64,000 bases of DNA from Lederbergia wuyishanensis (GTDB lineage Bacteria; Bacillota; Bacilli; Bacillales; Bacillaceae_C), in assembly GCF_022900255.1 (NCBI RefSeq), contig NZ_JALIRM010000002.1, forward strand, positions 124,001 to 188,000. The letters are read 5' to 3'. This document shows, piece by piece, positions 54,544 through 62,604 of this stretch. Both the position numbers and the translations under genes were made by a program. Numbering within the stretch: position 1 is the first letter of the stretch; each line of letters starts with the position of its first letter. The notes beneath the pieces are model-generated. The model worked only from the letters and a program-made list of their open reading frames with translations. It was not told the DNA's origin and did no database searches.

Positions 54544-55017
54544 TTATTTTATTTTTTTTAGCATTTTAAAATTAGCCAACTTAACCCCCTTTTTTTCCAC
54601 AGTTTGTGAACAAACAATTTTGTAACCTAGATGTTCAAAAAATGGCTTAGCTGTAATACTTGCTTCGGTATCAATTTCTAAAAGATTTAGTTTCTTTGCC
54701 TCAGATTCGAGCATATCAACTAAAGCTGTGGCTATACCTTGTCCTTGATAATCTTTATGAACGAATAGTCTGTCTAAGTATCCGGTATGCGTTAAATCGC
54801 TAAAACCAACAACTTTATCATTAACTTTAGCAACAAATGTTATATTTTGACGCAATGATTCCTTCCAAGAATTAATTTTAGATTCTTTTTCATCTCTTGG
54901 TGCCCAAGCATCCAATTGTACTTGGGAATAATCTTTTGAATTTACGGAATGAACTATTTCATAAAACAATGAAACAATCTCTTTTGTATCAGTTTCCTTA
55001 AACTTTATAATCTCCAC
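54544..55017 (-). CDS. GNAT acetyltransferase
   Basis: 157 residues, start GTG with GGGGAGG upstream at 11 bases. FSDLTHTGYLDRLFVHKDYQGQGIATALVDMLESEAKK (near residues 75-112) is the GNAT acetyl-CoA region and AKPFFEHLGYKIV the final motif. It is close to the YafP/ElaA-like uncharacterised group. The stop lies 11 bases from a long-form repeat, which supplies its terminator. Confidence 0.9.
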   Translation of the reverse strand: MEIIKFKETDTKEIVSLFYEIVHSVNSKDYSQVQLDAWAPRDEKESKINSWKESLRQNITFVAKVNDKVVGFSDLTHTGYLDRLFVHKDYQGQGIATALVDMLESEAKKLNLLEIDTEASITAKPFFEHLGYKIVCSQTVEKKGVKLANFKMLKKIK

Positions 55018-55080
55018 TTTCTGTTATACCTCCCCTTATTAGGATAAGCATCCTAATATATTTATAATTATTTCACCAAC

Positions 55081-55130
55081 TTCTTCTTGCACTATCCTGC
55101 CCGTTAGCTTAATAACTTCAACAACTCAAT
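55081..55130 (+). repeat. CCCGTTAG repeat, left module
   Basis: TTCTTCTTGCACTATCCTGC, then CCGTTAGCTTAATAACTTCA and ACAA; no dyad follows. Confidence 0.7.
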
Positions 55131-55224
55131 CTACAGTATCAGCATGGTTAGGAATTTGGAAGTAAATTTGCGAAACATGCTTATTCAACAATCGGGCAAT
55201 ACAATTAATTAAAAATACGTTTAT

Positions 55225-55322
55225 TTATCAAGATTGTGAATTATTTCACTTAAACTATCGGTTGCGTTAAAATCGAGATGAAGGATTAACGCTTTTATTT
55301 TGAAGTTATTAAGCTCTCTCAG
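55225..55322 (-). repeat. CCCGTTAG repeat, long form, inverted copy
   Basis: The only copy in opposite orientation: GATTGTGAATTATTTCACTT, AAACTATCGGTTGCGTTAAA, ATCGAGATGAAGGATTAACG, CTTTTATTTTGAAGTTATTA, then AGCTCTCTCAGTTAG. Dyad and T-run now read on the plus strand. Confidence 0.8.
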
Positions 55323-55883
55323 TTAGATTCAATAATCTCTCGAATGCTCACTAATTCTTTTCAACTCGTTAATCCATTGTAATAACTTTCTTACTAAGGA
55401 GCTCTGTTTTTTTCAAAACCGAAATATCACCATCTACAGGAATTTTAACTGAGCAGTTTAATTATAGAATATCTGAAGAAAAAAACATCCTTTTTACAAA
55501 AGATGCCTGCATTTAGTTTTTTCGTTTAGCTTTAACCTTTTTCTTTTGAAATTAATAGACTGCCACTCTATGATTTTTTCAATTACTAAAAGTGTCGTCT
55601 CTAAGTCATGCCCATTTATAATATAGACCGGCCCCAATTTCCTCTCTGAGTGTAATATATAGTGTAATGTCATATTAGCTTTGCAAGATTTTATTCATTT
55701 CCTTGCATATTTTCAGCCTTATTAAATTCAAAAAACATACTGCAACATTTTTTTAATTGCCAAATACCATATTTTTCAAAAGCAATAGGCAGTAATTTAT
55801 ACTGTGAATAAGCTTCACAAAAGGCCGTACAACATACTAATACTTTAGAGATTTATTTAAAATATAAGGTGGTGAACTTTTAA

Positions 55884-56306
55884 GTGAATAATCTAACAGT
55901 ATACTCCAATATAAATTATGATCAGCAATTGGAGCGTCAATTTCCAAGTTTACCAGTGCCCTCGTTTCCGGGACCATCAGGTTTACCGGGGTTACCAGGA
56001 CCAGGGTTTGCGGGACCATCAGGTTTTCCAGGTCTACCCGGATCACAAATTCCACCAGCTCCAACTGCTCCTCCTCCACCATTTATCCCTCAACAAGCAA
56101 CTGCTTCACCATTTGCTGTTGATCCTGGAGCAATTAGGTTGTGCCTGTTTCGTAATACCTTTTTATGGCTCAGCAATGGTGAAGGATTTTGGTTTTATCC
56201 GATTTTCGTAGGTCCAAGATCTGTTGCTGGTTTCAGATGGAATGGTATATCCTGGTTCATTTTTGGTATTGATACAAGAAGAATTATTTCGTTTTCATGT
56301 TTTTAA
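55884..56306 (+). CDS. Short collagen-like spore-surface-type protein
   Basis: 140 residues, GTG start behind AAGGTGGTG. Residues about 27-53 are Gly-X-X triplets (GPSGLPGLPGPG, GPSGFPGLPG), followed by a Pro-rich hinge (PPAPTAPPPPFIPQ). A compact C-terminal domain of about 60 residues is rich in Trp and Phe (WLSNGEGFWFYPIFVGPRSVAGFRWNG) and ends CF. Similar tails occur on collagen-like Bacillus proteins of the spore surface; that location is inferred. A plus-strand gene among minus-strand units. Confidence 0.75.
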   Translation: MNNLTVYSNINYDQQLERQFPSLPVPSFPGPSGLPGLPGPGFAGPSGFPGLPGSQIPPAPTAPPPPFIPQQATASPFAVDPGAIRLCLFRNTFLWLSNGEGFWFYPIFVGPRSVAGFRWNGISWFIFGIDTRRIISFSCF

Positions 56307-56475
56307 AAACTATATGAACAAGAAAAGCTTTTAACTCGTAGATCTGTTAAGTGATGCCGTTAACTGGTATCACTTTTTATAATTCAACCAAAACATTGTG
56401 ATGTTTTGCGAAGGCTGATGGTTTGATTTTTCATTGGCAATAATTAACCTGGGAGTATCATGAATACGGCTAAAT

Positions 56476-56940
56476 TTACCGCATATTCTTTTCATAATTT
56501 ATAAGTGTCAAGTACTGGTTTATTGGTTCCTGCCCTGTTTTTTTAAAGCCGAGTTTTTCATAAAAATGGCGATTTCGATGATCATCTTTTGGGGTATGAA
56601 GTGACCACTTTCGTACATGAGGGAATCGTCTTTCTAGCTCCTGTACTATTTTAGAACCCAAACCTTTGTTTTGAAATCGAGAGCTAAGAAAAATCGAAGA
56701 CAAATAATAATGAGTATAGGTCTGTATGACAATGCAGATTCCGCCTGCAAGCTTATCTTCAACAAAAATAGAATAATGCAAAGAGTTTTGCATTTTAAAT
56801 AAAAAATATTCCAATGATTCAGTTGCTGGATTTGTATCGTAATCCTTATATTTCATTAAATCGGAATAAAACGCTTCTCTTTGAATCTTTAACAATTCGT
56901 ATGCTTCTGTATTTTTTGATGGTAAAATCTTAAATTTCAT
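56476..56940 (-). CDS. GNAT acetyltransferase
   Basis: 154 residues from the ATG at 56940, 7 bases after GGAGG; the frame continues upstream without a better start. YLSSIFLSSRFQNKGLGSKIVQELERRF (near residue 95) is the acetyl-CoA motif and NRHFYEKLGFKKTGQEP the final one. Substrate unknown. Stand-alone. Confidence 0.88.
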   Translation of the reverse strand: MKFKILPSKNTEAYELLKIQREAFYSDLMKYKDYDTNPATESLEYFLFKMQNSLHYSIFVEDKLAGGICIVIQTYTHYYLSSIFLSSRFQNKGLGSKIVQELERRFPHVRKWSLHTPKDDHRNRHFYEKLGFKKTGQEPINQYLTLINYEKNMR

Positions 56941-57373
56941 CTCCCTACCTCCTAAGCCATTTAGACGTTTTTGCATTACTTTGAACAATGTAATAAGAGG
57001 AAAATTCCGGTTTCCTCCTTCTTATTGGAGGTAAACAATTAGCTCAATCATATACCGTTTACAATAAAATATGCCTAAAAAGTTCCTTCTGGAAGGGTAA
57101 ACTTTTTTTATTTAAGATAAATAAATGGCATAAAGTGAACAATACTACGATTTAAAAAGGATTGCTGTAATTAATCAAAATCCTTTTCGAAGTGATCGTT
57201 TGATAGTTAGACGTTAGAAAAAGTGCAGTTGATGTTAAAAGAAGTATATTTGATGTTTGAAAACGCATATATACCAAGGGCTTAATCCCCCCGGGAAAAT
57301 GGGATACAGCGACTGTATATGGGATGAACGCTTCAGTGTGTTGATTTCAAGCCGGACGTACATTTGAGTAATA

Positions 57374-57410
57374 AAAAAGCTGATTTTCCTATTTGGAAGA
57401 TCAGCTTTTT
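57374..57410. terminator. Bidirectional hairpin terminator
   Basis: AAAAAGCTGAT/ATCAGCTTTTT, 11-bp stem with T-runs on both sides. Confidence 0.75.
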
Positions 57411-57427
57411 CTACTTTGTGAAGAAAT

Positions 57428-57515
57428 GTACTTAAACTAAACTGCCCGTTAGTATGATAACTTCAACAAAAATAAGCAATAATCCTTCTTGGACTATCGC
57501 ACCCTTTAGTTATAC
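57428..57515 (+). repeat. CCCGTTAG repeat, long form
   Basis: TACTTAAACTAAACTGCCCG, TTAGTATGATAACTTCAACA, then imperfect dyad GCAATAATCC-ttctt-GGACTATCGC and ACCCTTTAGTTATAC. Confidence 0.85.
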
Positions 57516-57568
57516 ATAAAGACTTACACATTAATTGCATATTATATAAATGATGTGACAATAAGTAA

Positions 57569-57856
57569 TTATTTCTTACCTTTTCGTTCTAAAAGTATAG
57601 GTGCTATATTTAGTAAGATAGAAACAATTGTCAAAAACCATAATGCCCTTTCCATACCAGGTACTACATCCATTAAAGCTGCCCAATCTTCAACTTCTAC
57701 CCACACCGATACAAGACTGTATTCTGCACAAAGTGTTAATGCTGTAAATGATAATCCCATCGCCATAGCAAGCTTATAATCCTTTCCTGCTTTATACATA
57801 TAAAGATTTATAAAAGTTGCTACTATTGCAATAACCCCAAATATCATAAATAACAT
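57569..57856 (-). CDS. Three-helix membrane protein
   Basis: 95 residues from the ATG at 57856, which has GGAGG 6 bases upstream. Helices at about 3-22, 32-52 and 70-88; the middle loop VSVWVEVEDWAALMDVVPGMERALWF is acidic and aromatic. Such proteins are recurrent in Bacillus but carry no function I know. Stand-alone unit between repeats. Confidence 0.7.
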   Translation of the reverse strand: MLFMIFGVIAIVATFINLYMYKAGKDYKLAMAMGLSFTALTLCAEYSLVSVWVEVEDWAALMDVVPGMERALWFLTIVSILLNIAPILLERKGKK

Positions 57857-57989
57857 TACTAACCTCCACATATTTTTATTTTGTCGTGTAAGTAATACTA
57901 ATGTGTATCATTTCAATTTTTTGCATTATTTTTTTATTAGACATTAATACGTCAAATCTTATTTTATAGTAAATGCTCTTCCTTTTGTG

Positions 57990-58036
57990 ATTTCTTATTG
58001 AACTAACATGCCCGTTAGCTTAAGTGCAATCTTTCA
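57990..58036 (+). repeat. CCCGTTAG repeat, short form
   Basis: TATTGAACTAACATGCCCGT, then TAGCTTAAGTGCAATCTTTC. Confidence 0.8.
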
Positions 58037-58070
58037 TAAAAATATAATTGTTTGAGAGAATCCTGAAAAA

Positions 58071-58199
58071 CTATTGGAACCATTCAAAAAGCATTGTTTT
58101 GGAATCTGTACTACGAGCTGCCTCAAATACTTCTTTTTCCGTACGGTTATTTTGATATATTTCATAAAAAAAGCTTACCGCAAAAAAAGCAGAACTCAT
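58071..58199 (-). CDS. Possible 42-residue protein or gene fragment
   Basis: Reads MSSAFFAVSFFYEIYQNNRT, then EKEVFEAARSTDSKTMLFEW before FQ and stop; the frame extends 9 codons upstream (AIFYIDG) to a stop. There is no clear SD. The composition looks like real protein, perhaps a fragment. Confidence 0.4.
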   Translation of the reverse strand: MSSAFFAVSFFYEIYQNNRTEKEVFEAARSTDSKTMLFEWFQ

Positions 58200-58281
58200 T
58201 CCATCAATATAAAAAATGGCCTTTTACATAAAAAAAGACTTATTTTCAATGCCCTTGTTAGTCCTATCTTGACTAACTACT

Positions 58282-58413
58282 TCACCAAATGTTCGCTATT
58301 AAGCGAATTATCATTCTTGGTATAAACATTAAGATGTTCCATACCACTTCAGATATGGATTCAAATAAGGTATCTTTAAAAAAGCCGTCTCTATTTCTTT
58401 TTTTATTTTTCAT
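58282..58413 (-). CDS. 43-residue basic/hydrophobic small protein
   Basis: MKNKKRNRDGFFKDTLFESI, then SEVVWNILMFIPRMIIRLIA and NIW. The ATG has GGGAG 7 bases upstream, a convincing site. A basic N-terminus and one C-terminal hydrophobic helix suggest membrane association. No family recognised. Confidence 0.6.
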   Translation of the reverse strand: MKNKKRNRDGFFKDTLFESISEVVWNILMFIPRMIIRLIANIW

Positions 58414-58450
58414 CTTCTAACTCCCAATAAATTAGTGAATATCAACACAA

Positions 58451-58612
58451 TTCCTTCATCCATAACACTTTTCTATAAATGACTTATACAACAATCTAGC
58501 CCGATTGTTGAACACAAGTTAAATATAAGTCTTAAACTAAACTGCCCGTTAGTAAAATAAATTCTACAAAAAAAGCGTCAATCCTCATCAATTGAGTATA
58601 ATTGTTCATCAT
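58451..58612 (+). repeat. CAACAATC palindrome plus CCCGTTAG long-form repeat
   Basis: TTCCTTCATCCATAACACTT, the palindrome CAACAATC-tagccc-GATTGTTG (58490-58511), AACACAAGTTAAATATAAGT, then CTTAAACTAAACTGCCCGTT and GCGTCAATCCTCATCAATTG. The first 105 bases are repeated almost intact at 61046-61150. Confidence 0.85.
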
Positions 58613-58843
58613 AATGCTAGCTCGCTCGGTCGCTCAAATGGTTGAAGCTGTCTAACTAATTTTGTCTAGCTTTATTGGTTCAAATCATTGGGAGTGCTTT
58701 TTTGTGTGTCAAATTTAATGCGAATTACATTCAATATGATTTTACTTTTTATACTTTTTAAAGTAGTATTTATGTTTTTGTACCTCTATACGGAACCCAT
58801 TACAAAATATTGATTCGTCTTTTTTTATTTTAAACTAATAAAA
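58613..58843. other. Intergenic stretch, no gene
   Basis: No coding signal or further repeat recognised. Confidence 0.5.
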
Positions 58844-59152
58844 TTAAATATAGGCCAAGATAAAAGAAAGAATTAAGCTCAAGATTGAGCCAACCAAGAA
58901 TGGTCCAACCCTTAGTGTTATTTTCTCATGTTTTGGTGTATATGCACCTGCCATTAATCTGAACACCCCCATCTCCGCCCGTTTTGTAAAAAAGTCGCCA
59001 CTTGCACCAATCATAAAAGCAAAAAGTGCTAAGAAGGCTGATCCCAAAAACAAAATCGTTATAATATCAAATTCGAAATAACTTGAGATTCCCCATAAAA
59101 TAGAAATTTCAATGATGGCAACAAATAAAACTTTACAAATATATGAAATCAT
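58844..59152 (-). CDS. Three-helix membrane protein
   Basis: 102 residues; helices at about 3-22, 29-50 and 82-102. The loop FFTKRAEMGVFRLMAGAYTPKHEKITLRVGP is conserved-looking. GGTGGAG precedes the ATG. No family recognised. A long-form repeat lies 24 bases upstream of its start. Confidence 0.7.
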   Translation of the reverse strand: MISYICKVLFVAIIEISILWGISSYFEFDIITILFLGSAFLALFAFMIGASGDFFTKRAEMGVFRLMAGAYTPKHEKITLRVGPFLVGSILSLILSFILAYI

Positions 59153-59175
59153 AATTCCACTCCACCTTTTGAAGA

Positions 59176-59262
59176 TTTCTTCAACTCTTCTGACTGTTTG
59201 GTTAATAACTTCAACAAAAAAAGCGTTAATCCTTCTTCGATTAACGCACCCGGTAGTTAACA
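59176..59262 (+). repeat. CCCGTTAG repeat, long form
   Basis: ATTTCTTCAACTCTTCTGAC, TGTTTGGTTAATAACTTCAA, perfect dyad GCGTTAATC-cttcttc-GATTAACGC, then ACCCGGTAGTTAAC. It serves as the terminator of the GyrI-like gene at 59287. Confidence 0.88.
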
Positions 59263-59286
59263 GGCACCTTCTGTAAGCAGTGAATT

Positions 59287-59778
59287 TTATAGTATCTTTC
59301 GAATCGGAAAGTAAATATCGGTTATTGATTCTTCAGACTCAGGACCTTGATGTCGTTCATCGTAGATTTCAATATTATACAGTCCAGAAAGTTCATATCC
59401 ACTTTGGTTTAACCACGTAGAGTATAAATAAGCGTGCACGGCTCCTGCATTTTCAAACGGACCTTTGAATGTAAATAAGACATAAGTATTTGCTGGAGTC
59501 TCTCTGTAAACCATTCCATCGGGAATATCGACATCTGAAGAAACTTCAACACCAATAAAGAATTCGAAATGGTCTGTTACAGGATTATAATTCTCAGGGT
59601 CTGTAGAAAGTCCAAATACTTCTCTTTCATTAATACAATTTTTAATTTCTGATCTTATTTCTTGAAAATTCGAAGCTAATTTAAGAGTTGTCTTGTTTTG
59701 TTGCACATCAAAAAGTGTAACTTTAGTAGCTAAACCAATTAATTTTATTGCTGACTTATCTACAATTACTGCTTCCAT
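59287..59778 (-). CDS. GyrI-like / AraC effector-binding-domain protein
   Basis: 163 residues matching the GyrI-like small-molecule-binding fold: an opening strand IKLIGLATKVTLFD, later GVEVSSDVDIPDGMVYRETPANTYVLFTFKGPFEN and IYDERHQGPESEESITDIYFPIRK at the end, where the acidic E of the effector pocket is conserved. It is a free-standing effector-binding domain with no HTH. GGAGG precedes the ATG. It ends 25 bases from the long-form repeat. Confidence 0.88.
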   Translation of the reverse strand: MEAVIVDKSAIKLIGLATKVTLFDVQQNKTTLKLASNFQEIRSEIKNCINEREVFGLSTDPENYNPVTDHFEFFIGVEVSSDVDIPDGMVYRETPANTYVLFTFKGPFENAGAVHAYLYSTWLNQSGYELSGLYNIEIYDERHQGPESEESITDIYFPIRKIL

Positions 59779-60190
59779 TATGAACCTCCAGTTCTATGTT
59801 ATATTTCTTTAAACGCCTCTACTATACTTCAGAAACTTGAATCCATGCACTTAAATTAAACATGCAGGAATTAATAACATACGTGAGTGTTACAGCAAAA
59901 CGCCATGGATTTACTATCATTAGTTCTAATCATGTCGAACGCAAAGCTATAACACTATTAAATTTCGTTATGAAAAAACAAATGAAAAACAAATGAAAAA
60001 ATATTTGTTTAAGTGTTGCTTAATATCTACTACAACGTATTTTCTGTCTTTATCGTCACTCCACTACAACATCTAGTAAACAACCATTTTTCGCCTTGTC
60101 CGCTTATCACTAACGCATTTCATTAAAACTCACATAAACTGAACTAACCACCTTTCGAATGGCGATCAATATATACAAGGATGTGATATT
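59779..60190. other. Intergenic stretch with a possible scrap
   Basis: A degenerate left module (CTTAAATTAAACATGCAGGA, 59849-59868) starts a 44-codon plus-strand frame (59862-59996) reading YVSVTAKRHGFTIISSNHVE. It has no SD and is probably a decayed gene tail. No other feature seen before the YjcZ-type gene. Confidence 0.4.
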
Positions 60191-60325
60191 ATGAGATGCT
60201 GCGGAGGTTACGGTGGCTATGGTAGTGGCTATGGTGGCGGTATGGGATTCAATTTTGCGTTGATCGTTGTACTGTTCATTTTGTTAATCATTGTTGGTAC
60301 AGCATTTGTGCATCACAATTATTAA
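60191..60325 (+). CDS. YjcZ-family sporulation small protein
   Basis: 44 residues: [20 protein letters not shown], then [20 protein letters not shown] and HHNY. A Gly/Tyr-rich head followed by the [15 protein letters not shown] membrane helix is the YjcZ signature, a family of tiny proteins abundant in sporulating Bacillus. AAGGATG lies upstream. A hairpin terminator follows. Confidence 0.85.
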   Translation: MRCCGGYGGYGSGYGGGMGFNFALIVVLFILLIIVGTAFVHHNY

Positions 60326-60375
60326 AGCTATAAACCTACCAAAATTATCCGAAACGTATACTACTCACCTCACGA

Positions 60376-60397
60376 AGAGCGCTTAGCCCAGCGCTCT
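60376..60397 (+). terminator. Terminator of the YjcZ-type gene
   Basis: AGAGCGCT-tagccc-AGCGCTCT, 8-bp perfect stem with a short T tail. Confidence 0.75.
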
Positions 60398-60504
60398 TTA
60401 ACCATGCAAAAATTACCAGTTGAATATCCTCCTTAAAACAAGAATTTCTCTCACTTATTCGTTTTTTGTGTCGCTCTTTCAAGTCAATTGTGAAGTTAAT
60501 AAAC

Positions 60505-60594
60505 AACTTCTTCTTTAACTATCCTTCCCCGTTAGCTTAATAACTTCAACAAAAAGGTGCCTTAATCCTTCTTAGATTAAAGCACCCGTTAGTG
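60505..60594 (+). repeat. CCCGTTAG repeat, long form
   Basis: AACTTCTTCTTTAACTATCC, TTCCCCGTTAGCTTAATAAC, dyad CTTAATC-cttctta-GATTAAaG, then GCACCCGTTAGTG. Ends about 20 bases from the stop of the next minus-strand gene. Confidence 0.88.
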
Positions 60595-60614
60595 AAAAAT
60601 CACCATCGAGCAAC

Positions 60615-60938
60615 TCATTTTTTAGTATGTATTTCATAAATGAAATAAGAATAAATTCTGTAACCTATTGGTAAGAGGGCTATGATTGAATACCATTTAC
60701 TATCGGCAAAAAGTAACCATAAAAAAGCAATTATAATAGATAAAATAAATATGAGATTACCAGAAAATCCATTAAGAGGTTGATTATCTAAAAAGAACGA
60801 TTTTACTCCTTTTAAGTCACTTGCATAACAACTCTCATGGTAAGGAACAACAGCAAATAATAATACCGCTGTTACTAAATCATCTCTATTTTTAATTACT
60901 CCTGCACACTTTTCACATATAACCATCTGTTCTGACAT
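60615..60938 (-). CDS. Zinc-ribbon-like membrane protein
   Basis: 107 residues. The N-terminal ICEKCAGVIKNRDDL and YHESCYASDL give a C-x-x-C ... H-x-x-x-C metal site (residues about 8-37). Two membrane helices (about 60-77 and 80-98) follow. AGGGGGAA precedes the ATG. Function unknown. Stand-alone unit. Confidence 0.75.
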   Translation of the reverse strand: MSEQMVICEKCAGVIKNRDDLVTAVLLFAVVPYHESCYASDLKGVKSFFLDNQPLNGFSGNLIFILSIIIAFLWLLFADSKWYSIIALLPIGYRIYSYFIYEIHTKK

Positions 60939-61045
60939 TACTATTCCCCCTACTGTATAAAGAATAAAATTACTTTTATATTAATTAAGAAGATTCCCAA
61001 AAATATTGTTAAAATACAACTGTTCTTCTTTATGAAACCTGCACC
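60939..61045. other. Intergenic spacer
   Basis: Short AT-rich spacer before the compound repeat; nothing recognised. Confidence 0.4.
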
Positions 61046-61230
61046 GTTCTTCATCCATAACGCTTTTCTTTAAATGATTTCTCCAACAATCTGGCCCGAT
61101 TGTTGGACACAAGTTAAATATAAATCTTAAACTAATCTGCCCGTTAGTACAATTACTTCAACAAAAATAAGCGATAATCCTTCTTGGACTATCGCACCCA
61201 TTACTTTAAGTACATTACTTCACAATCTTT
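61046..61230 (+). repeat. CAACAATC palindrome plus CCCGTTAG long-form repeat
   Basis: CTTCATCCATAACGCTTTTC, palindrome CCAACAATC-tggccc-GATTGTTGG (61082-61106), ACACAAGTTAAATATAAATC, then CTTAAACTAATCTGCCCGTT, dyad GCGATAATCC/GGACTATCGC and right module TACTTTAAGTACATTACTTC ending ACAATC. A complete copy, paralogous to 58451-58612. Confidence 0.9.
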
Positions 61231-61236
61231 CCTTGT

Positions 61237-61527
61237 TCATATCTTCTGCTGTGTCCAAATTTTATAGATAGTTTGGCCGTCTATTTTTGTTTTTTCTGTA
61301 CAGATATCAACTTGTAAATTGTTATAATCAGTCCATTGAGGCAAAACAGATGCTAAATATTTCATTACTTTTTCATCTGGCGTTGCATATCCTACATTAA
61401 TTTGATTACCTAAATAAGCAACAAAATCTGGATATAAAGCATCTGTCCATTCTTTAGCTTCATACTCCGAACCAAAAATACGGTTATCCTCTTTGTAGCC
61501 ACCATTTATCCATTTAACATTATCCAT
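61237..61527 (-). CDS. Unrecognised 96-residue cytosolic protein
   Basis: From the ATG at 61527 the product reads DNVKWINGGYKEDNRIFGSE, with later SEYEAKEWTDALYPDFVAYL, NVGYATPDEKVMKYLASVLP and ICTEKTKIDGQTIYKIW. Acidic, aromatic, no membrane helix. No family recognised. The upstream sequence is the repeat, so the gene start abuts it and the nearest G-run (GGGGGC) is 13 bases away. The gene may be 5'-trimmed, or use an ATG 36 bases earlier inside the repeat. Confidence 0.6.
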   Translation of the reverse strand: MDNVKWINGGYKEDNRIFGSEYEAKEWTDALYPDFVAYLGNQINVGYATPDEKVMKYLASVLPQWTDYNNLQVDICTEKTKIDGQTIYKIWTQQKI

Positions 61528-61530
61528 TTG

Positions 61531-61573
61531 TAGAAACGCCCCCGTTTGTTTAAGTATAATCATTCACAATAAT
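61531..61573 (+). repeat. CCCGTTAG repeat, short form, at a gene start
   Basis: TAGAAACGCCCCCGTTTGTT, then TAAGTATAATCATTCACAAT. The right module is complete; the left is cut where the coding region begins. Confidence 0.75.
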
Positions 61574-61647
61574 CACTTTTTCGTTGAATTCTATTTTAGA
61601 AGATACGTTTAGTTTAGGTGATGGAAATTAGGAATCCTACAAATTAT

Positions 61648-61718
61648 ATGTTACAATGTGTTAACCATTTGATGTACTGTTTTCATGCTCCCTACTCGTT
61701 AATGAGTGGGGATTTTTT
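61648..61718 (+). ncRNA. Possible short plus-strand transcript
   Basis: An extended -10 (TGTTACAAT, 61649-61657) is followed 30 bases on by CCCTACTC-gttaat-GAGTGGGG and TTTTTTT (61690-61718), a good plus-strand terminator with no plus-strand gene in front of it. An RNA of about 55 nt is conceivable. Speculative. Confidence 0.3.
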
Positions 61719-61734
61719 TAAAGAGAAATAAAAA

Positions 61735-61757
61735 AAAGACTCTAAAAAAGAGTCTTT
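61735..61757 (-). terminator. Terminator of the cold-shock gene
   Basis: AAAGACTCT-aaaaaa-GAGTCTTT with a minus-strand T-run of 8. Confidence 0.9.
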
Positions 61758-61775
61758 CTATTTTTGGCATTATAA

Positions 61776-61976
61776 TTAAGCCTTTTGAACGTTAGCTGCT
61801 TGTGCTCCACGTTGACCTTGCTCAACATCAAAAGTCACTTCTTGACCTTCTTCTAATGTTTTGTAGCCTTCGCCTTGGATAGCTGAGAAATGTACGAATA
61901 CGTCTTCTCCACCTTCACGTTCGATGAATCCGAAACCTTTTTCGCCATTAAACCATTTTACTTTACCTTTTTCCAT
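61776..61976 (-). CDS. cspC: Cold-shock protein, CspC-like
   Basis: 66 residues, one cold-shock domain with RNP1 KGFGFIE (residues 13-19) and RNP2 VFVHFSAI (26-33). The C-terminus [17 protein letters not shown] is closest to recalled B. subtilis CspC. It binds single-stranded RNA/DNA as an RNA chaperone. AGGAGG precedes the ATG, and a small hairpin GTGTG/CACAC (61992-62005) sits just before the SD in a long leader, as is common for thermally regulated csp genes. Confidence 0.95.
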   Translation of the reverse strand: MEKGKVKWFNGEKGFGFIEREGGEDVFVHFSAIQGEGYKTLEEGQEVTFDVEQGQRGAQAANVQKA

Positions 61977-62127
61977 ATTTGTTGCCTCCTAGTGTGTTAG
62001 CACACCAATGTATTACTATCCTTGCTCTTAGTGATCATCAAGACGAAAAATTTTTACTAATACAATCCTTTACACCGAACAAAAATAATGTAATTTCAGA
62101 ATAGCATCTTTTATTATTGTTTGCAAG

Positions 62128-62176
62128 GAACCTTAATACTGTTACTAAAGCCCCTATTAGTTGAAGAGTATAAGAA
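62128..62176 (+). repeat. CCCGTTAG repeat, degraded short form
   Basis: TACTGTTACTAAAGCCCCTA, then TTAGTTGAAGAGTATAAG. Confidence 0.5.
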
Positions 62177-62184
62177 GATAGGTA

Positions 62185-62604
62185 TTATTTTATTAATTCT
62201 TCTCCTGTTAAAATTTTATATAGGTCTGTTGACTCTTGTTTTTTTAATTTCACATATCTATCGCCATCGGTAACTATCTCCAGATTTTCACCATTTGAGC
62301 TAATCCATAGTAAATAAGATGCCATTTTGCCCTCGCTGCCGGTGTAATTCTTTGGTGGAAATTGAAATTGATAGTCAGCATAGCTTGCCATTTCTACTTT
62401 TTCATTTTCCCAATTAGCATTTTTAACTATATCTATCGCTTTTTTAACCTGTTTTCTTTTAGTGACTTCTTTAAAGTCTTCAAAAATATTTTCTTCACCA
62501 ATTCGTTTCTGTATAGTTATTTTCTGCCCAATCATTTCATTCAAACAACCCGAAGTAACTAACAAAACACCTAGTAGAGATAAAAACAGTATTACTTTTT
62601 TCAA
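62185..62604 (-). CDS. Lipoprotein of unknown function
   Basis: 139 residues. TTG start 6 bases after GGGGGGG. The lipobox LLVTSGC puts the lipidated Cys at about residue 20. The mature part (VTKRKQVKKAIDIVKNANWE, then MASYADYQFQFPP, YLLWISSNGENLEIV) resembles YhfM-like extracytoplasmic domains. It is anchored outside the membrane. A long-form repeat lies upstream of its start. Confidence 0.78.
   Translation of the reverse strand: MKKVILFLSLLGVLLVTSGCLNEMIGQKITIQKRIGEENIFEDFKEVTKRKQVKKAIDIVKNANWENEKVEMASYADYQFQFPPKNYTGSEGKMASYLLWISSNGENLEIVTDGDRYVKLKKQESTDLYKILTGEELIK

Larger units (their letters stand above)
55018..55883. other. Repeat-rich intergenic stretch with gene scraps
   Basis: Holds a left module (55081-55130), a half CAACAATC palindrome (55184-55193), an inverted long-form repeat (55225-55322), and a minus-strand scrap (about 55371-55450) reading VKIPVDGDISVLKKTELLSK before KVITMD and a stop, with no start. 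No intact gene found. Confidence 0.5.
56941..57568. other. Intergenic stretch: terminator and repeat
   Basis: Contains the terminator at 57374-57410 and the long-form repeat at 57428-57515. The rest, including a Gly/Pro-coded scrap near 57285-57370, shows no gene I can support. Confidence 0.5.
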
